The notes under the pieces are model-generated. The model saw only the letters and a list, made by a program, of their open reading frames with translations. It was not told the origin of the DNA and made no database searches. Source: Flavonifractor sp. An112 (GTDB lineage Bacteria > Bacillota > Clostridia > Oscillospirales > Oscillospiraceae). From it: a stretch of DNA of 64,000 bases. This document shows positions 26,517 to 35,278 of this stretch, one piece after another (the first letter of the stretch is position 1; every line of letters begins with the position of its first letter). The stretch lies in contig NZ_NFLU01000008.1 in the NCBI RefSeq assembly GCF_002161085.1, forward strand, positions 62,001 to 126,000. The letters run 5' to 3'. Position numbers and translations under genes: made by a program.

Positions 26517-27758
26517 ATGAGTGAACTGAGAGGCGCTTGTATTATCGGCCAGTCCGGCGGTCCTACCGCCGTCATCAACGCCAGTGCTCTGGGCGTGATC
26601 CGCACCGCCCTGGACACCGACTGCATCACCCGGGTGCTGGGCGCCGCCCACGGCATCAAGGGCGTGCTGGACGATAAGCTGTATGATATGGGCCAGGAGG
26701 ACGCCGCCGAGCTGGATCTGCTCAAGTACACCCCCTCCTCCGCTCTGGGCTCCTGCCGCTATAAACTGGCCGACCCCGACAAGGACGATACCGATTATAA
26801 GCGTATCCTTGAGATCTTCAAGAAGTACGACGTGCGCTACTTCTTCTATAACGGCGGCAACGACTCCATGGACACCTGCAACAAGATCTCCAAGTATATG
26901 CAGAAGGTGGGCTATGAGTGCCGCATCATGGGCGTGCCCAAGACCATCGACAACGACCTGAACGGCACCGACCACTGCCCCGGCTTCGCTTCCGCCGCCA
27001 AGTATATCGCCACCTCCTGCGCCGAAGTGTGGCAGGACGCCCACGTCTATGACACCGGCATGGTCACCGTCATCGAGATCATGGGCCGTCACGCCGGCTG
27101 GCTGGCCGGCTCCGCCGCTCTGGCTTCCGTGGCCGGCTGCGGCCCCGACCTGGTCTACCTGCCCGAGGTGGACTTCGACATGGATCAGTTCGTCAAGGAC
27201 GTGACCGACATCTACAACAAGACCGGCAAGTGCATGGTGGCCGTGTCCGAGGGCATCCACTATGCCGACGGCCGCTTCGTGTCCGAGGCTGAGACCTCCG
27301 CCACCGACGGCTTCGGCCACGCTCAGCTGGGCGGCCTGGCTGTCAAGCTGGCCGACATTATCAAAAACAAGACCGGCGCCAAGGTCCGCGGCATCGAGCT
27401 GTCCCTGCTGCAGCGCTGCGGCTCTCACGTGGGCTCCAAGACCGACATCGACGAGGCCTTCCTGGCCGGTAAGACCGCCGTGGAGGCTGCTGTGGCCGGC
27501 ACCACCGACAAGATGGTGGCCTTCCAGTGCACCCGCGACGGCGGCTACAAGTGCGAGACCGTGCTGCAGCCCCTGGACATCGTGGCCAACTTCGAGAAGA
27601 AGGTGCCCCGCGAGTGGATCAACGAGGCCGGCAACGGCGTGAAGCAGGAATTCATCGACTACGTCCTGCCCCTCATCCAGGGCGAGGCCAACGGCCCCAA
27701 GGAGCACTCCCTGCCCCGCTTTGCCCGCCTGAAGAAGGTCCTGACCGTCGATATGTAA
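26517..27758 (+). CDS. pfp: PPi-dependent 6-phosphofructokinase
   Basis: A 413-residue enzyme that interconverts fructose 6-phosphate and fructose 1,6-bisphosphate with pyrophosphate. The PPi preference is read from GGNDSMDT (Asp in place of the Gly of ATP enzymes) and PKTIDNDL (Lys before TIDND, where ATP enzymes have Gly). Other motifs: GQSGGPTAVINAS, EIMGRHAGWLAGSAAL and LQRCGSHVGSKTDIDEA. The reaction is reversible and saves ATP. The codon use is very even and GC-rich in the third position, as in strongly expressed genes. AGGAGG lies before the ATG, and a strong terminator follows. Confidence 0.95.
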   Translation: MSELRGACIIGQSGGPTAVINASALGVIRTALDTDCITRVLGAAHGIKGVLDDKLYDMGQEDAAELDLLKYTPSSALGSCRYKLADPDKDDTDYKRILEIFKKYDVRYFFYNGGNDSMDTCNKISKYMQKVGYECRIMGVPKTIDNDLNGTDHCPGFASAAKYIATSCAEVWQDAHVYDTGMVTVIEIMGRHAGWLAGSAALASVAGCGPDLVYLPEVDFDMDQFVKDVTDIYNKTGKCMVAVSEGIHYADGRFVSEAETSATDGFGHAQLGGLAVKLADIIKNKTGAKVRGIELSLLQRCGSHVGSKTDIDEAFLAGKTAVEAAVAGTTDKMVAFQCTRDGGYKCETVLQPLDIVANFEKKVPREWINEAGNGVKQEFIDYVLPLIQGEANGPKEHSLPRFARLKKVLTVDM

Positions 27759-27773
27759 TCCAAACTCTGAAAA

Positions 27774-27807
27774 GGAGCCGTTCCCACGAAGGGAACGGCT
27801 CCTTTTT
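27774..27807 (+). terminator. Terminator of the PPi-PFK gene
   Basis: GGAGCCGTTCCC/GGGAACGGCTCC with a five-base loop, then T5. Confidence 0.93.
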
Positions 27808-27817
27808 ATATATAGTA

Positions 27818-27842
27818 GAAGAGGCGGCAGTGCCGCCTCTTC
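27818..27842 (-). terminator. Terminator of the leu operon
   Basis: GAAGAGGCGGC/GCCGCCTCTTC with a three-base loop, 12 bases past the leuB stop on the minus strand; the T tract is weak. Confidence 0.75.
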
Positions 27843-27854
27843 CCTATGTTATCT

Positions 27855-28931
27855 TCAGATCTTGGCGCAGATGAGATCGCCCATCTGCTTGGTGCCGATG
27901 GGGGTGACCCCGGGCTCGGCGATGTCGGCGGTGCGCCAGCCCTCGGCCAGCACAGCGTCCACGGCAGCCTCCACCGCGTCGGCCTCGGCGGCCAGGTGGA
28001 AGGAGTAGCGGAACATCATGGCCACCGACAGGATAGTGGCGATGGGGTTGGCCTTGTCCTGGCCCGCGATGTCGGGGGCGGAGCCGTGGATGGGCTCGTA
28101 CAGGCCGGGAGCGGTGTCGCCGATGGAGGCGGAGGGCAGCAGGCCGATGGAGCCGGTGACCATGCTTGCCTCGTCGGACAGGATGTCGCCGAACATATTC
28201 TCGGTGACCACCACGTCAAACTGGCCGGGATCACGGACCAGCTGCATGGCGCAGTTGTCCACCAGCACGTCCTCGTACTGAACGTCGGAATACTCCTCCG
28301 CCAGACGGTGCATGACAGAGCGCCACAGGCGGGAGGTTTCCAGCACGTTGGCCTTGTCCACGGAGGACACCTTCTTCCGGCGGAGGCGGGCCAGCTCAAA
28401 GGCACGGCGGCCGATGCGCTCGATCTCCTTCTCGGAATAGGCCATCCGGTCAGCGCACTCCACGCCCCGGTCGGGGGTGTCATACTTCTCCCGCTGGCCG
28501 AAGTAGATGCCGCCGGTGAGCTCACGGACCATCATCAGGTCGATGCCCTTCTCGGCAGTCTCCTTCTTCAGGGGGCAGGCGTCGGCCATGGCGGGCCGCA
28601 GGGCGGCGGGGCGCAGGTTGGCGTACAGGCCCAGATCCTTGCGGATGGCCAGCAGGGCGGTCTCAGGCCGCTGCTCGGCGGGCTTGTCGCTCCCCCACTT
28701 GGGGCCGCCCACCGCGCCCAGCAGCACGGCGTCGCAGGCCTTGCATTTCTCGGCGGTGCCGTCGGGGTAGCTCTTCCCCACCGCGTCGGTGGCGCAGCCG
28801 CCCAGCAGCACGTCCTCATAGGTAAAGCTGTGGCCGAACTTCTTGCCCACGGCCTCCAGCACCTTTACGGCCTCACCCACCACCTCGGGGCCGATGCCGT
28901 CGCCCCGGATCAAAGCGATTTTGTAATTCAT
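27855..28931 (-). CDS. leuB: 3-isopropylmalate dehydrogenase
   Basis: A 358-residue NAD-dependent enzyme of leucine synthesis that oxidises and decarboxylates 3-isopropylmalate. Motifs: [35 protein letters not shown]-type segment, [10 protein letters not shown], and the NAD/substrate signature [25 protein letters not shown]. The start at 28931 is chosen because its ATG overlaps the leuD stop (ATGA) and gives the standard [13 protein letters not shown] terminus; the frame is open further upstream but that is within leuD. It is the last gene of leuC-leuD-leuB. leuA is not in the window. Confidence 0.97.
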   Translation of the reverse strand: MNYKIALIRGDGIGPEVVGEAVKVLEAVGKKFGHSFTYEDVLLGGCATDAVGKSYPDGTAEKCKACDAVLLGAVGGPKWGSDKPAEQRPETALLAIRKDLGLYANLRPAALRPAMADACPLKKETAEKGIDLMMVRELTGGIYFGQREKYDTPDRGVECADRMAYSEKEIERIGRRAFELARLRRKKVSSVDKANVLETSRLWRSVMHRLAEEYSDVQYEDVLVDNCAMQLVRDPGQFDVVVTENMFGDILSDEASMVTGSIGLLPSASIGDTAPGLYEPIHGSAPDIAGQDKANPIATILSVAMMFRYSFHLAAEADAVEAAVDAVLAEGWRTADIAEPGVTPIGTKQMGDLICAKI

Positions 28932-29422
28932 TTGGCCACACCTCGCGCTTTCAGGGAGTTGAGCAGGCCGCCGGCCTGGATGATGTTGTCCACGAAGGCC
29001 GGGAAGGGCGCGGCCTGCCAGGTCTTGCCCTGGGTCTCGTCGGTGATGGTGCCGGTGGCAAAGTCCACGCTCACAGTGTCCCCCGCCTGGATGGCGGCGG
29101 CAGCCTCGGGGCTCTCCATGATGGGCAGACCGATGTTGATGGCGTTGCGGTAGAAGATGCGGGCGAAGGAGGGGGCGATGACGCACTTCACGCCGCAGGC
29201 CTTGATGGACAGGGGGGCGTGCTCCCGGGAGGAGCCGCAGCCGAAGTTGGCCCCGGCCACGATGATGTCGCCCTGCTCCACGGTGGAGGCGAAGTTGGCG
29301 TCAATGTCCTCCATGCAGTGGGAGGCCAGGGATTTTTCGTCGGGGGCGTTGAGGTACCGGGCGGGGATGATCACGTCGGTATCCACGTTGTCGCCGTACT
29401 TATATACTTTCAAGGATGTCAC
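28928..29422 (-). CDS. leuD: 3-isopropylmalate dehydratase, small subunit
   Basis: A 164-residue subunit that completes the isopropylmalate isomerase with LeuC. It has [20 protein letters not shown], the conserved [14 protein letters not shown] swivel-domain motif and [15 protein letters not shown]. Length matches the bacterial LeuD of the archaeal-like, short type. The ATGA overlap with leuB couples the two; an unusual palindrome-rich spacer of 140 bases separates it from leuC. Confidence 0.97.
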   Translation of the reverse strand: MTSLKVYKYGDNVDTDVIIPARYLNAPDEKSLASHCMEDIDANFASTVEQGDIIVAGANFGCGSSREHAPLSIKACGVKCVIAPSFARIFYRNAINIGLPIMESPEAAAAIQAGDTVSVDFATGTITDETQGKTWQAAPFPAFVDNIIQAGGLLNSLKARGVAK

Positions 29423-29444
29423 CCTTTCTTATTTGGTGCCTTGG

Positions 29445-29574
29445 GACCCGCCGCAGGCGGGACGCGCCAAGTGGCGCGTGCAAGCGTTTTGCACTGCAAA
29501 ACCTTGCCGCAGGGGCAATTCACTTGCCCCGAGGAAGAAAAATATGGGGGCCCGAACGCTGTTTACAGCGTTCG
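29445..29574. repeat. Cluster of five palindromes between leuC and leuD
   Basis: Five perfect hairpins in a row: CCCGCC/GGCGGG (29447-29461), ACGCGCCA/TGGCGCGT (29462-29479), GTTTTGCA/TGCAAAAC (29486-29502), GGGGCAA/TTGCCCC (29512-29530) and CGAACGCTG/CAGCGTTCG (29553-29574). The last one holds the leuC stop codon in its loop. They could protect or partly terminate the leuC message and so set the leuC:leuD ratio, or be a REP-like insertion. Confidence 0.7.
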
Positions 29575-30822
29575 GGGATCGGCGACCACGCCCGCCACCG
29601 CGGACGCGGCGGCCACGGCGGGGTTGGCCAGAATGATCTCGGAGGACACGGGGCCCATGCGGCCCACGAAGTTGCGGTTAGTGGTGGAGATGGCCCGCTC
29701 GTTGTCGGAGAGTACGCCCATGTGGCCGCCCAGGCAGGGACCGCAGGTGGGGGTGGACACGGCGCAGCCCGCCTCGATGAAGGTCTGGATCAGGCCCTCG
29801 GCCATGGCGTCCAGGGTGATCTGCTGGGTGGCGGGGATGACGATGCAGCGCACCCCGTCGGCCACCTTGCGGCCCTTGAGTACCGCCGCGGCCTGCCGCA
29901 GGTCGTCCAGGCGTCCGTTGGTGCAGGAGCCGATGACCACCTGGTCGATGTGGGTGCCCTCCACCTGGTCGATGGTGCGGGTGTTGGAGGGCAAATGGGG
30001 CAGGGCCACCGTGGGCTGGAGGGTGTTCAGATCAATGACGATCTCCCGCTCGTACTCGGCATCGGGGTCGGCCTCCACCGCCTCCCACTCACGGGTAACA
30101 CGGCCCTTCAGGTAGGCCCGGGTCTTGTCGTCCACCGGGAAGATTCCGTTCTTGGCGCCCGCCTCAATGGCCATGTTGGCGATGGTGAAGCGGTCGTCCA
30201 TGGACAGCTCCCCTACCCCTTCCCCGGCGAACTCCAGGGACTTGTACAGAGCGCCGTCCACGCCGATCATACCGATCAGGTGGAGGATCACGTCCTTGCC
30301 GGACACATAGGGCTGGAACTTGCCGGTGAGGGTGACCTTGATGGCGGCGGGCACCTTGAACCAGGCAAGGCCGGTGGCCATGCCGGCGGCCATATCGGTG
30401 GAGCCCACGCCGGTGGAGAACATACCCACCGCGCCGTAAGTACAGGTGTGGGAGTCGGCGCCAATCATGCACTCACCGGGGGCGGTGAGGCCCTTTTCCG
30501 GCAGCAGAGCGTGCTCCACACCCATGCAGCCCACGTCATAGAAGTGGGTGATGTCAAATTCCTTGGCAAATTCCCGGGCCTGGGCGCACAGCTGGGCGGA
30601 CTTGATGTCCTTGCAGGGGGTGGAGTGGTCCAGCACCAGGGCGATCTTGTCTTGATCAAATACCTGAGTCAGTCCCGCCTTGCGGAACTCGGTGATGGCG
30701 ACGGGCGCGGTGATGTCGTTGCCCAGCACCAGGTCCAGCTTGGCCTCCACCAGCTGGCCGGGTACCACCTGGTCCAGTCCGGCGTGGCGGGCCAGGATCT
30801 TTTGGGTCATGGTCATTCCCAT
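29563..30822 (-). CDS. leuC: 3-isopropylmalate dehydratase, large subunit
   Basis: A 419-residue aconitase-family subunit. The 4Fe-4S cysteines are in [10 protein letters not shown] and [10 protein letters not shown], and the substrate-binding [23 protein letters not shown] is intact. Length fits the shorter LeuC type that pairs with a 164-residue LeuD. The ATG at 30822 lies nine bases after AAGGAGG. No T-box or leader peptide fits in the short upstream region, so regulation must be by a protein or at the promoter. The stop codon is inside a hairpin. Confidence 0.96.
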   Translation of the reverse strand: MGMTMTQKILARHAGLDQVVPGQLVEAKLDLVLGNDITAPVAITEFRKAGLTQVFDQDKIALVLDHSTPCKDIKSAQLCAQAREFAKEFDITHFYDVGCMGVEHALLPEKGLTAPGECMIGADSHTCTYGAVGMFSTGVGSTDMAAGMATGLAWFKVPAAIKVTLTGKFQPYVSGKDVILHLIGMIGVDGALYKSLEFAGEGVGELSMDDRFTIANMAIEAGAKNGIFPVDDKTRAYLKGRVTREWEAVEADPDAEYEREIVIDLNTLQPTVALPHLPSNTRTIDQVEGTHIDQVVIGSCTNGRLDDLRQAAAVLKGRKVADGVRCIVIPATQQITLDAMAEGLIQTFIEAGCAVSTPTCGPCLGGHMGVLSDNERAISTTNRNFVGRMGPVSSEIILANPAVAAASAVAGVVADPRTL

Positions 30823-30859
30823 ACGAGGGCGCCTCCTTATTTCTTGTTGGTATCAGCAT

Positions 30860-30888
30860 ACCATACCCCCTTGCCAGAAGAATGTAAA
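30860..30888 (-). promoter_or_regulatory. Possible promoter of leuCDB
   Basis: Minus strand TTTACA (30888-30883), 17-base spacer, TATGGT (30865-30860), 38 bases before leuC. It overlaps the divergent crp/fnr promoter. Confidence 0.5.
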
Positions 30889-30900
30889 CCATGCTACAAT
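30871..30900 (+). promoter_or_regulatory. Promoter of the Crp/Fnr gene
   Basis: TTGCCA (30871-30876), 18-base spacer, TACAAT (30895-30900). A GGGCAGGG/CCCCGCCC hairpin lies in the short leader before the AAAGGAGG site. Confidence 0.65.
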
Positions 30901-30948
30901 CTTACCGTAAGGGCAGGGCTTGTCCCCGCCCGAAAGGAGGAAACCGCC

Positions 30949-31566
30949 ATGCTGCGCAACATCTGGACGCCTCTGGCCGACGGCCAGCCCATTCTGCACA
31001 AGGAGCCGGGAGAGCTGATCTATCTCCAGGACACCCGGGCGGATTGCTTTTATTATATTGTATCGGGCACCGCCAAGTGCTTCATCAGTTCCCCCGAGGG
31101 CGAGGAGCGTATCCTCACCCTCCCCCATGCCGGCGAGCTGATGGGCGAGGCCGCCTTCTTTGACGGCCAGCCCCGGGTATCCTCCGCCATGGCGGTGACC
31201 AAATGCCAGCTGGTGGCGGTGGACCGGCAGCACCTAACCCAGGTCTTTGCCGCCCATCCCGATCTGGCCATCGCCATGCTGGAGGATCTGGCCCGCCGTG
31301 TGCGGATGCTGTCCGGCCATGTGGACGGGGACTTCCTCCAGGCGGACAAGCGCATCGCCCGCCACCTGCTGACCATCCTGCCCTGGCCGGAGGATACGGT
31401 GCGCTGCACCCATGAGGAGATTGGTGCCTCCGTGGGGGTGAGCCGGGTAACGGTAAGCCGGGTGCTGGGCGAGTTCGATAAAAAGGGCTGGATCAGGACG
31501 GGCTACAAGAGCCTGAAGCTGACAGACCGCCGGGGCCTGGAGGGCTTTTTGCAGGATGGAAACTGA
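30949..31566 (+). CDS. Crp/Fnr family transcriptional regulator
   Basis: A 205-residue regulator: N-terminal cyclic-nucleotide-binding-like beta barrel (GELIYLQDTRADCFYYIVSGTAKCFI ... GELMGEAAFFDGQPR) and C-terminal winged helix with THEEIGASVGVSRVTVSRVLGEF. The N-terminal four-Cys cluster motif of Fnr is not present, and the effector-binding Arg/Ser pattern of Crp is not clear, so the signal is unknown. ATG at 30949 follows AAAGGAGG. It lies upstream of a molybdenum hydroxylase operon with only 103 bases between, which makes that operon a likely target. Confidence 0.9.
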   Translation: MLRNIWTPLADGQPILHKEPGELIYLQDTRADCFYYIVSGTAKCFISSPEGEERILTLPHAGELMGEAAFFDGQPRVSSAMAVTKCQLVAVDRQHLTQVFAAHPDLAIAMLEDLARRVRMLSGHVDGDFLQADKRIARHLLTILPWPEDTVRCTHEEIGASVGVSRVTVSRVLGEFDKKGWIRTGYKSLKLTDRRGLEGFLQDGN

Positions 31567-31590
31567 ACCTTGTATTTTTATGATTTCCCC

Positions 31591-31619
31591 TGTACATTTC
31601 TGGCAGAAGCCGGTATAAT
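31591..31619 (+). promoter_or_regulatory. Promoter of the molybdenum hydroxylase operon
   Basis: TGTACA (31591-31596), 17-base spacer, TATAAT (31614-31619), 50 bases before the TTG start. I could not find a convincing Crp/Fnr dyad here. Confidence 0.6.
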
Positions 31620-31669
31620 AAATTTTCTGTAAAACGCGAGAAAACCCGATTTATGGGGAGGAATTAGAT

Positions 31670-32467
31670 TTGTTCACCATCAAGAGCTATGTGTTCCCCG
31701 AGAACCTGGCCGAAGCCGACGAGCTGCTCCAGCGGGACACCCGGACCAGCGTCATTCTGGGTGGCTGCTGCTGGCTGAAAATGGGCCGCCGCCGCATTGG
31801 CCGCGCCATTGACCTGACCCGGCTGGGCCTGGACCAGATCGAAGTGAAGGACGGCTATCTGGAGCTGGGGGCCTCGGTCACCCTCCATCAGTTGGAGACT
31901 CACCCCGCCGTCACCTCCCGCTTTGACGGCATTCTGGGGGACTGTGTATCCCACATCGTGGGGGTACCCTTCCGCAACTGCGCCACCGTGGGAGGCTCTG
32001 TGTTCTCCCGGTTCGGCTTCTCCGACCTGACCTGCGCCCTGCTGGCGCTGGACGCCACCGTGGTGCTCCATCGGGGCGGCGAGCTCCCCCTGGCGGAGTT
32101 CATGGCCTCCCCCATCGCCTTCAACGATATCCTGCTGAAGGTACGCATCAAGGACGACGGCCGCCGGGCCGCCTATCAGAGCGTCCGCCGCTCCACCACC
32201 GACTTCCCCACCCTGGCGGCGGCGGTGAGCTGCCGGGGCGGCCAGTGGACCGTGTCGGTGGGCGCCCGTCCCGCCCGGGCAGTGCGGTGCGAAAGTGCCG
32301 CCGCCTGCCTCAACGAGGGCAAGGGGGCCGCAGCCGCCGGACAGGCCGCCGCTGAGGAGCTGACCTACGGCACCGACCTGCGGGCGGGGGCCGACTACCG
32401 GAAGAAGCTGGCCGCTGTACTGGTGCGCCGGGCGGCAGAGCAGTGCATGGAGGAGAACAAGGGATGA
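31670..32467 (+). CDS. Molybdenum hydroxylase, FAD-binding subunit
   Basis: A 265-residue FAD subunit of the xanthine dehydrogenase family (CoxM/XdhB type). It has the short first FAD loop region SVILGGCCWLKM (where many homologues have a GGT motif), the second loop FRNCATVGGSVFSRFGFSDLTCALLALDA, and a C-terminal CO-dehydrogenase flavoprotein domain with RRSTTDFPTLAAAV. No insertion for a 4Fe-4S cluster is seen, so it is not a 4-hydroxybenzoyl-CoA reductase. A TTG start is used because GGGGAGG lies eight bases upstream and no better in-frame start exists. The stop overlaps the next gene (ATGA). Confidence 0.88.
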   Translation: MFTIKSYVFPENLAEADELLQRDTRTSVILGGCCWLKMGRRRIGRAIDLTRLGLDQIEVKDGYLELGASVTLHQLETHPAVTSRFDGILGDCVSHIVGVPFRNCATVGGSVFSRFGFSDLTCALLALDATVVLHRGGELPLAEFMASPIAFNDILLKVRIKDDGRRAAYQSVRRSTTDFPTLAAAVSCRGGQWTVSVGARPARAVRCESAAACLNEGKGAAAAGQAAAEELTYGTDLRAGADYRKKLAAVLVRRAAEQCMEENKG

Positions 32468-32937
32468 AAGTCAAGATCACCGTCAACGGGATGCTGTATA
32501 ACAAGCACATCCCCAACGATATGATGCTGCTGGAGTTTCTGCGCAAGTACGGCTACGTCAGCGTGAAGCGCGGCTGCGACACCAGCAACTGCGGCCTGTG
32601 TACCGTGTGGGTGGAGGGCAAGCCGGTGCTGTCCTGCTCCTACCCCGCCGCCCGGGCCGACGGCCTCCACGTCACCACCCTGGAGGGTGTGAAGGACGAG
32701 GCCGCCTCCTTCGGCCGATACATGACCGCCCAGGGCGCCGAGCAGTGCGGCTATTGCAGCCCCGGCTTCATCATGGCTGTGCTGGCCATGCGCCGGGAGC
32801 TCACCGACCCCACCGAGGAGGAAATCTCCAACTATCTGGCGGGCAACCTGTGCCGCTGCTCCGGCTACGCCGGTCAGACCCGGGCCCTGCGGGCCTGGCT
32901 CCACGACAAGCCCTGGGAGAAGGAGGGTCAGGCATGA
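32464..32937 (+). CDS. Molybdenum hydroxylase, 2Fe-2S subunit
   Basis: A 157-residue protein with two 2Fe-2S domains: the plant-ferredoxin-like RGCDTSNCGLCTVWVEGKPVLSC and the all-helical domain with QCGYCSPGFIM and NLCRCSGY. It passes electrons from the molybdenum site to FAD. Length and motif spacing match the XdhC/CoxS type. It overlaps both neighbours by ATGA, so the three subunits are translationally coupled. Confidence 0.95.
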   Translation: MKVKITVNGMLYNKHIPNDMMLLEFLRKYGYVSVKRGCDTSNCGLCTVWVEGKPVLSCSYPAARADGLHVTTLEGVKDEAASFGRYMTAQGAEQCGYCSPGFIMAVLAMRRELTDPTEEEISNYLAGNLCRCSGYAGQTRALRAWLHDKPWEKEGQA

Positions 32938-35219
32938 ATCTGAAATTCGTCAATCAGGCCATCCCCAAGCTGGACGGCGCCGCCCTCACCGGCGGCAAGG
33001 GCGTATACACCGAGGACATGGTGCCCCGTGACTGCCTGGTGGTCCAGGTGCTCCGCAGCCCCCACGCCCACGCTCGCATCAAGTCCATCCGCAAGGACGC
33101 CGCCAGCCGGGTGCCCGGCATTTCCTGCATCCTGACCTGGGAGGACGTGCCTCAGATCCGCTACACCCTGGCGGGCCAGTCCTACCCGGAGCCCTCCCCC
33201 TACGACCGCTACATTCTGGAGCGCACCGTCCGCTATGTGGGCGACCCGGTGGCCATCGTGGCGGGCCGGGACAAGGACTGCGTGGCCCGGGCCCTGCGCA
33301 TGATCCAGGTGAAGTACGACATCCTGGACCCGGTGCTGGACTTTGAGAACGCCCTGGACAACCCCTCCGTGGTCCACCCGGAGGATGACTACTTCCACCA
33401 CTTCGACATCGGCGGCGACCAGAAGCGCAACCTGGTGTCCAGCGGCTGCGACGCCGACGGCGACGTGGAGGCCGCCATGGCTTCCTGCGACGTGGTGGTG
33501 GACCACACCTACTACACCAAGGCCAACGCCCAGGCCATGATGGAGACCTTCCGCACCTATACCTATCTGGACCATAACCGGCGGCTCAACGTAGTCACCT
33601 CCACCCAGGTGCCCTTCCACTGCCGCCGCACCATCGCCCATGCTCTGGGCCTGCCCAAGAACATGGTGCGGGTGGTGAAGCCCCGCATCGGCGGCGGCTT
33701 CGGCGCCAAGCAGACCCTGGTCAGTGAGCTCTTCCCCGCCCTGGTCACTCTGCGCACCGGCAAGCCCGCCAAGATCGTGTACACCCGGAAAGAGTCCTTC
33801 CAGGCCTCCAACAGCCGCCACCAGATGCGGGTCCACGTCAAAGTGGGCGCCATGAAGGACGGCGCCATCAAGGCGGTGGATATGCACGCCCTGTCCAACG
33901 CCGGTGCGTACGGCGAGCACGCCTCCACCACCATCGGCCTGGTGGGCCACAAGAGCATCCCCCTCTACGCCCGGCAGGCTGCCTTCCGCTTCTCCTGGGA
34001 CGTGGTGTATACCAACACCATGGCCGCCGGTGCCTTCCGCGGTTACGGCGCCACCCAGGGCTGCTTTGCCATGGAGTCCGCCATGAATGAGCTGGCGGAA
34101 AAGCTGAACATGGACCCGGCCCAGCTGCGGCTTATGAACCTGCCCCATGTGGGAGAAAACATGGCCGCCTACTACAACGAGCCCCTCACCAGCTGCAAGC
34201 TGCCCCAGTGCATTGAGCGGGGCATGGAGATGATCGGCTGGAAGGAGAAATACCCCTGCGTCAAGGTGGACGACCACCGTGTCCGGGGTGTGGGCATGGC
34301 GGTGACCATGCAGGGCTCCGGCATCTCCGCCATCGACACCGCGTCGGTGACCATCAAGCTCAACGACGACGGCTACTATACCCTGATGATCGGCGCCACC
34401 GACATGGGTACCGGCTGCGACACCATTCTGGCCCAGATGGCCGCCGAGATTCTCAACTGCCCCATGGACCGCATCACCGTGGACGGGGTGGATACCGACC
34501 ACTCCCCCTTCGACACCGGCTCCTACGCCTCCAGCACCACCTACGTCACCGGCATGGCGGTGGTGAAGGCCTGTACCGAGCTCAACGAGAAGATCGCCGC
34601 CGAGGGCGCCCGCCGTCTGAACATCCACCCCGAGCGGGCGGAGTTTGATGGGGACAAGGTGTACGACCGCACCAATCCGGAGACCTCCATCACTCTGGAC
34701 AAGCTGGCCCAGGACCTGGTGGTAGGCGAGGGCACCCAGTGGCTCACCGCCACCGCCAGCCACTGCAGCCCCACCTCTCCCCCACCCTTCATGGCAGGCT
34801 TTGCCGAGGTGGAAGTGGACCTGGAGACCGGCGAGACCAAGGTTGTGGACTATGTAGGCGTGGTGGACTGCGGCACCGTCATCAACAAGAACCTGGCCCG
34901 TGTCCAGGCCGAGGGCGGCATCGCTCAGGGCATCGGCATGGCCCTGCTGGAGGACATCAACTACGACCCCAAGGGCCAGATGGTCAACTCTACCTTCATG
35001 ACCTACAAGATCCCCAGCCGCACCGACCTGCCGGAGATCCGGGTGGAGTTCCAGGAGAGCTACGAGCCCAACGGCCCCTTCGGCGCCAAATCCATCGGTG
35101 AGGTGGTCATCAACACCCCCTCCCCCGCCATCGCCCAGGCGGTATACAACGCCACCGGTGTGCGGGTGCGCTCTCTGCCCATCACCGCAGAGAAGATCCT
35201 CATGGGTATAGAGAACTGA
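32934..35219 (+). CDS. Molybdenum hydroxylase, molybdopterin-binding subunit (xanthine dehydrogenase-like)
   Basis: A 761-residue catalytic subunit. It starts at the usual KLDGAALTGGKGVYTEDM, and contains GGGFGAKQ, GAFRGYGATQGCFAMES, GATDMGTGCDTILAQ and the catalytic-Glu loop GAKSIGE near the C terminus. These fit a purine- or heterocycle-oxidising enzyme of the xanthine dehydrogenase group more than CO dehydrogenase, whose active-site Cys loop is not seen. The substrate is open: xanthine, hypoxanthine or nicotinate-like compounds are candidates. The selenium-associated genes yqeB and yqeC are not nearby. A strong bidirectional terminator follows. Confidence 0.92.
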   Translation: MNLKFVNQAIPKLDGAALTGGKGVYTEDMVPRDCLVVQVLRSPHAHARIKSIRKDAASRVPGISCILTWEDVPQIRYTLAGQSYPEPSPYDRYILERTVRYVGDPVAIVAGRDKDCVARALRMIQVKYDILDPVLDFENALDNPSVVHPEDDYFHHFDIGGDQKRNLVSSGCDADGDVEAAMASCDVVVDHTYYTKANAQAMMETFRTYTYLDHNRRLNVVTSTQVPFHCRRTIAHALGLPKNMVRVVKPRIGGGFGAKQTLVSELFPALVTLRTGKPAKIVYTRKESFQASNSRHQMRVHVKVGAMKDGAIKAVDMHALSNAGAYGEHASTTIGLVGHKSIPLYARQAAFRFSWDVVYTNTMAAGAFRGYGATQGCFAMESAMNELAEKLNMDPAQLRLMNLPHVGENMAAYYNEPLTSCKLPQCIERGMEMIGWKEKYPCVKVDDHRVRGVGMAVTMQGSGISAIDTASVTIKLNDDGYYTLMIGATDMGTGCDTILAQMAAEILNCPMDRITVDGVDTDHSPFDTGSYASSTTYVTGMAVVKACTELNEKIAAEGARRLNIHPERAEFDGDKVYDRTNPETSITLDKLAQDLVVGEGTQWLTATASHCSPTSPPPFMAGFAEVEVDLETGETKVVDYVGVVDCGTVINKNLARVQAEGGIAQGIGMALLEDINYDPKGQMVNSTFMTYKIPSRTDLPEIRVEFQESYEPNGPFGAKSIGEVVINTPSPAIAQAVYNATGVRVRSLPITAEKILMGIEN

Positions 35220-35231
35220 ACCAAAGACGCA

Positions 35232-35269
35232 AAAAACCGCTGCAATCCATAAAGATTGCAGCGGTTTTT
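35232..35269. terminator. Bidirectional terminator
   Basis: AAAAACCGCTGCAATC/GATTGCAGCGGTTTTT, a 16-base-pair stem with a six-base loop, between the convergent hydroxylase operon and the lipoprotein gene. Confidence 0.92.
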
Positions 35270-35278
35270 CTCTTGTAC

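Noticed and set aside
30823-30948. T-box or leucine leader upstream of leuC
   Set aside because: The space to the divergent promoter is too short and has no specifier-loop or leader peptide with Leu codons.
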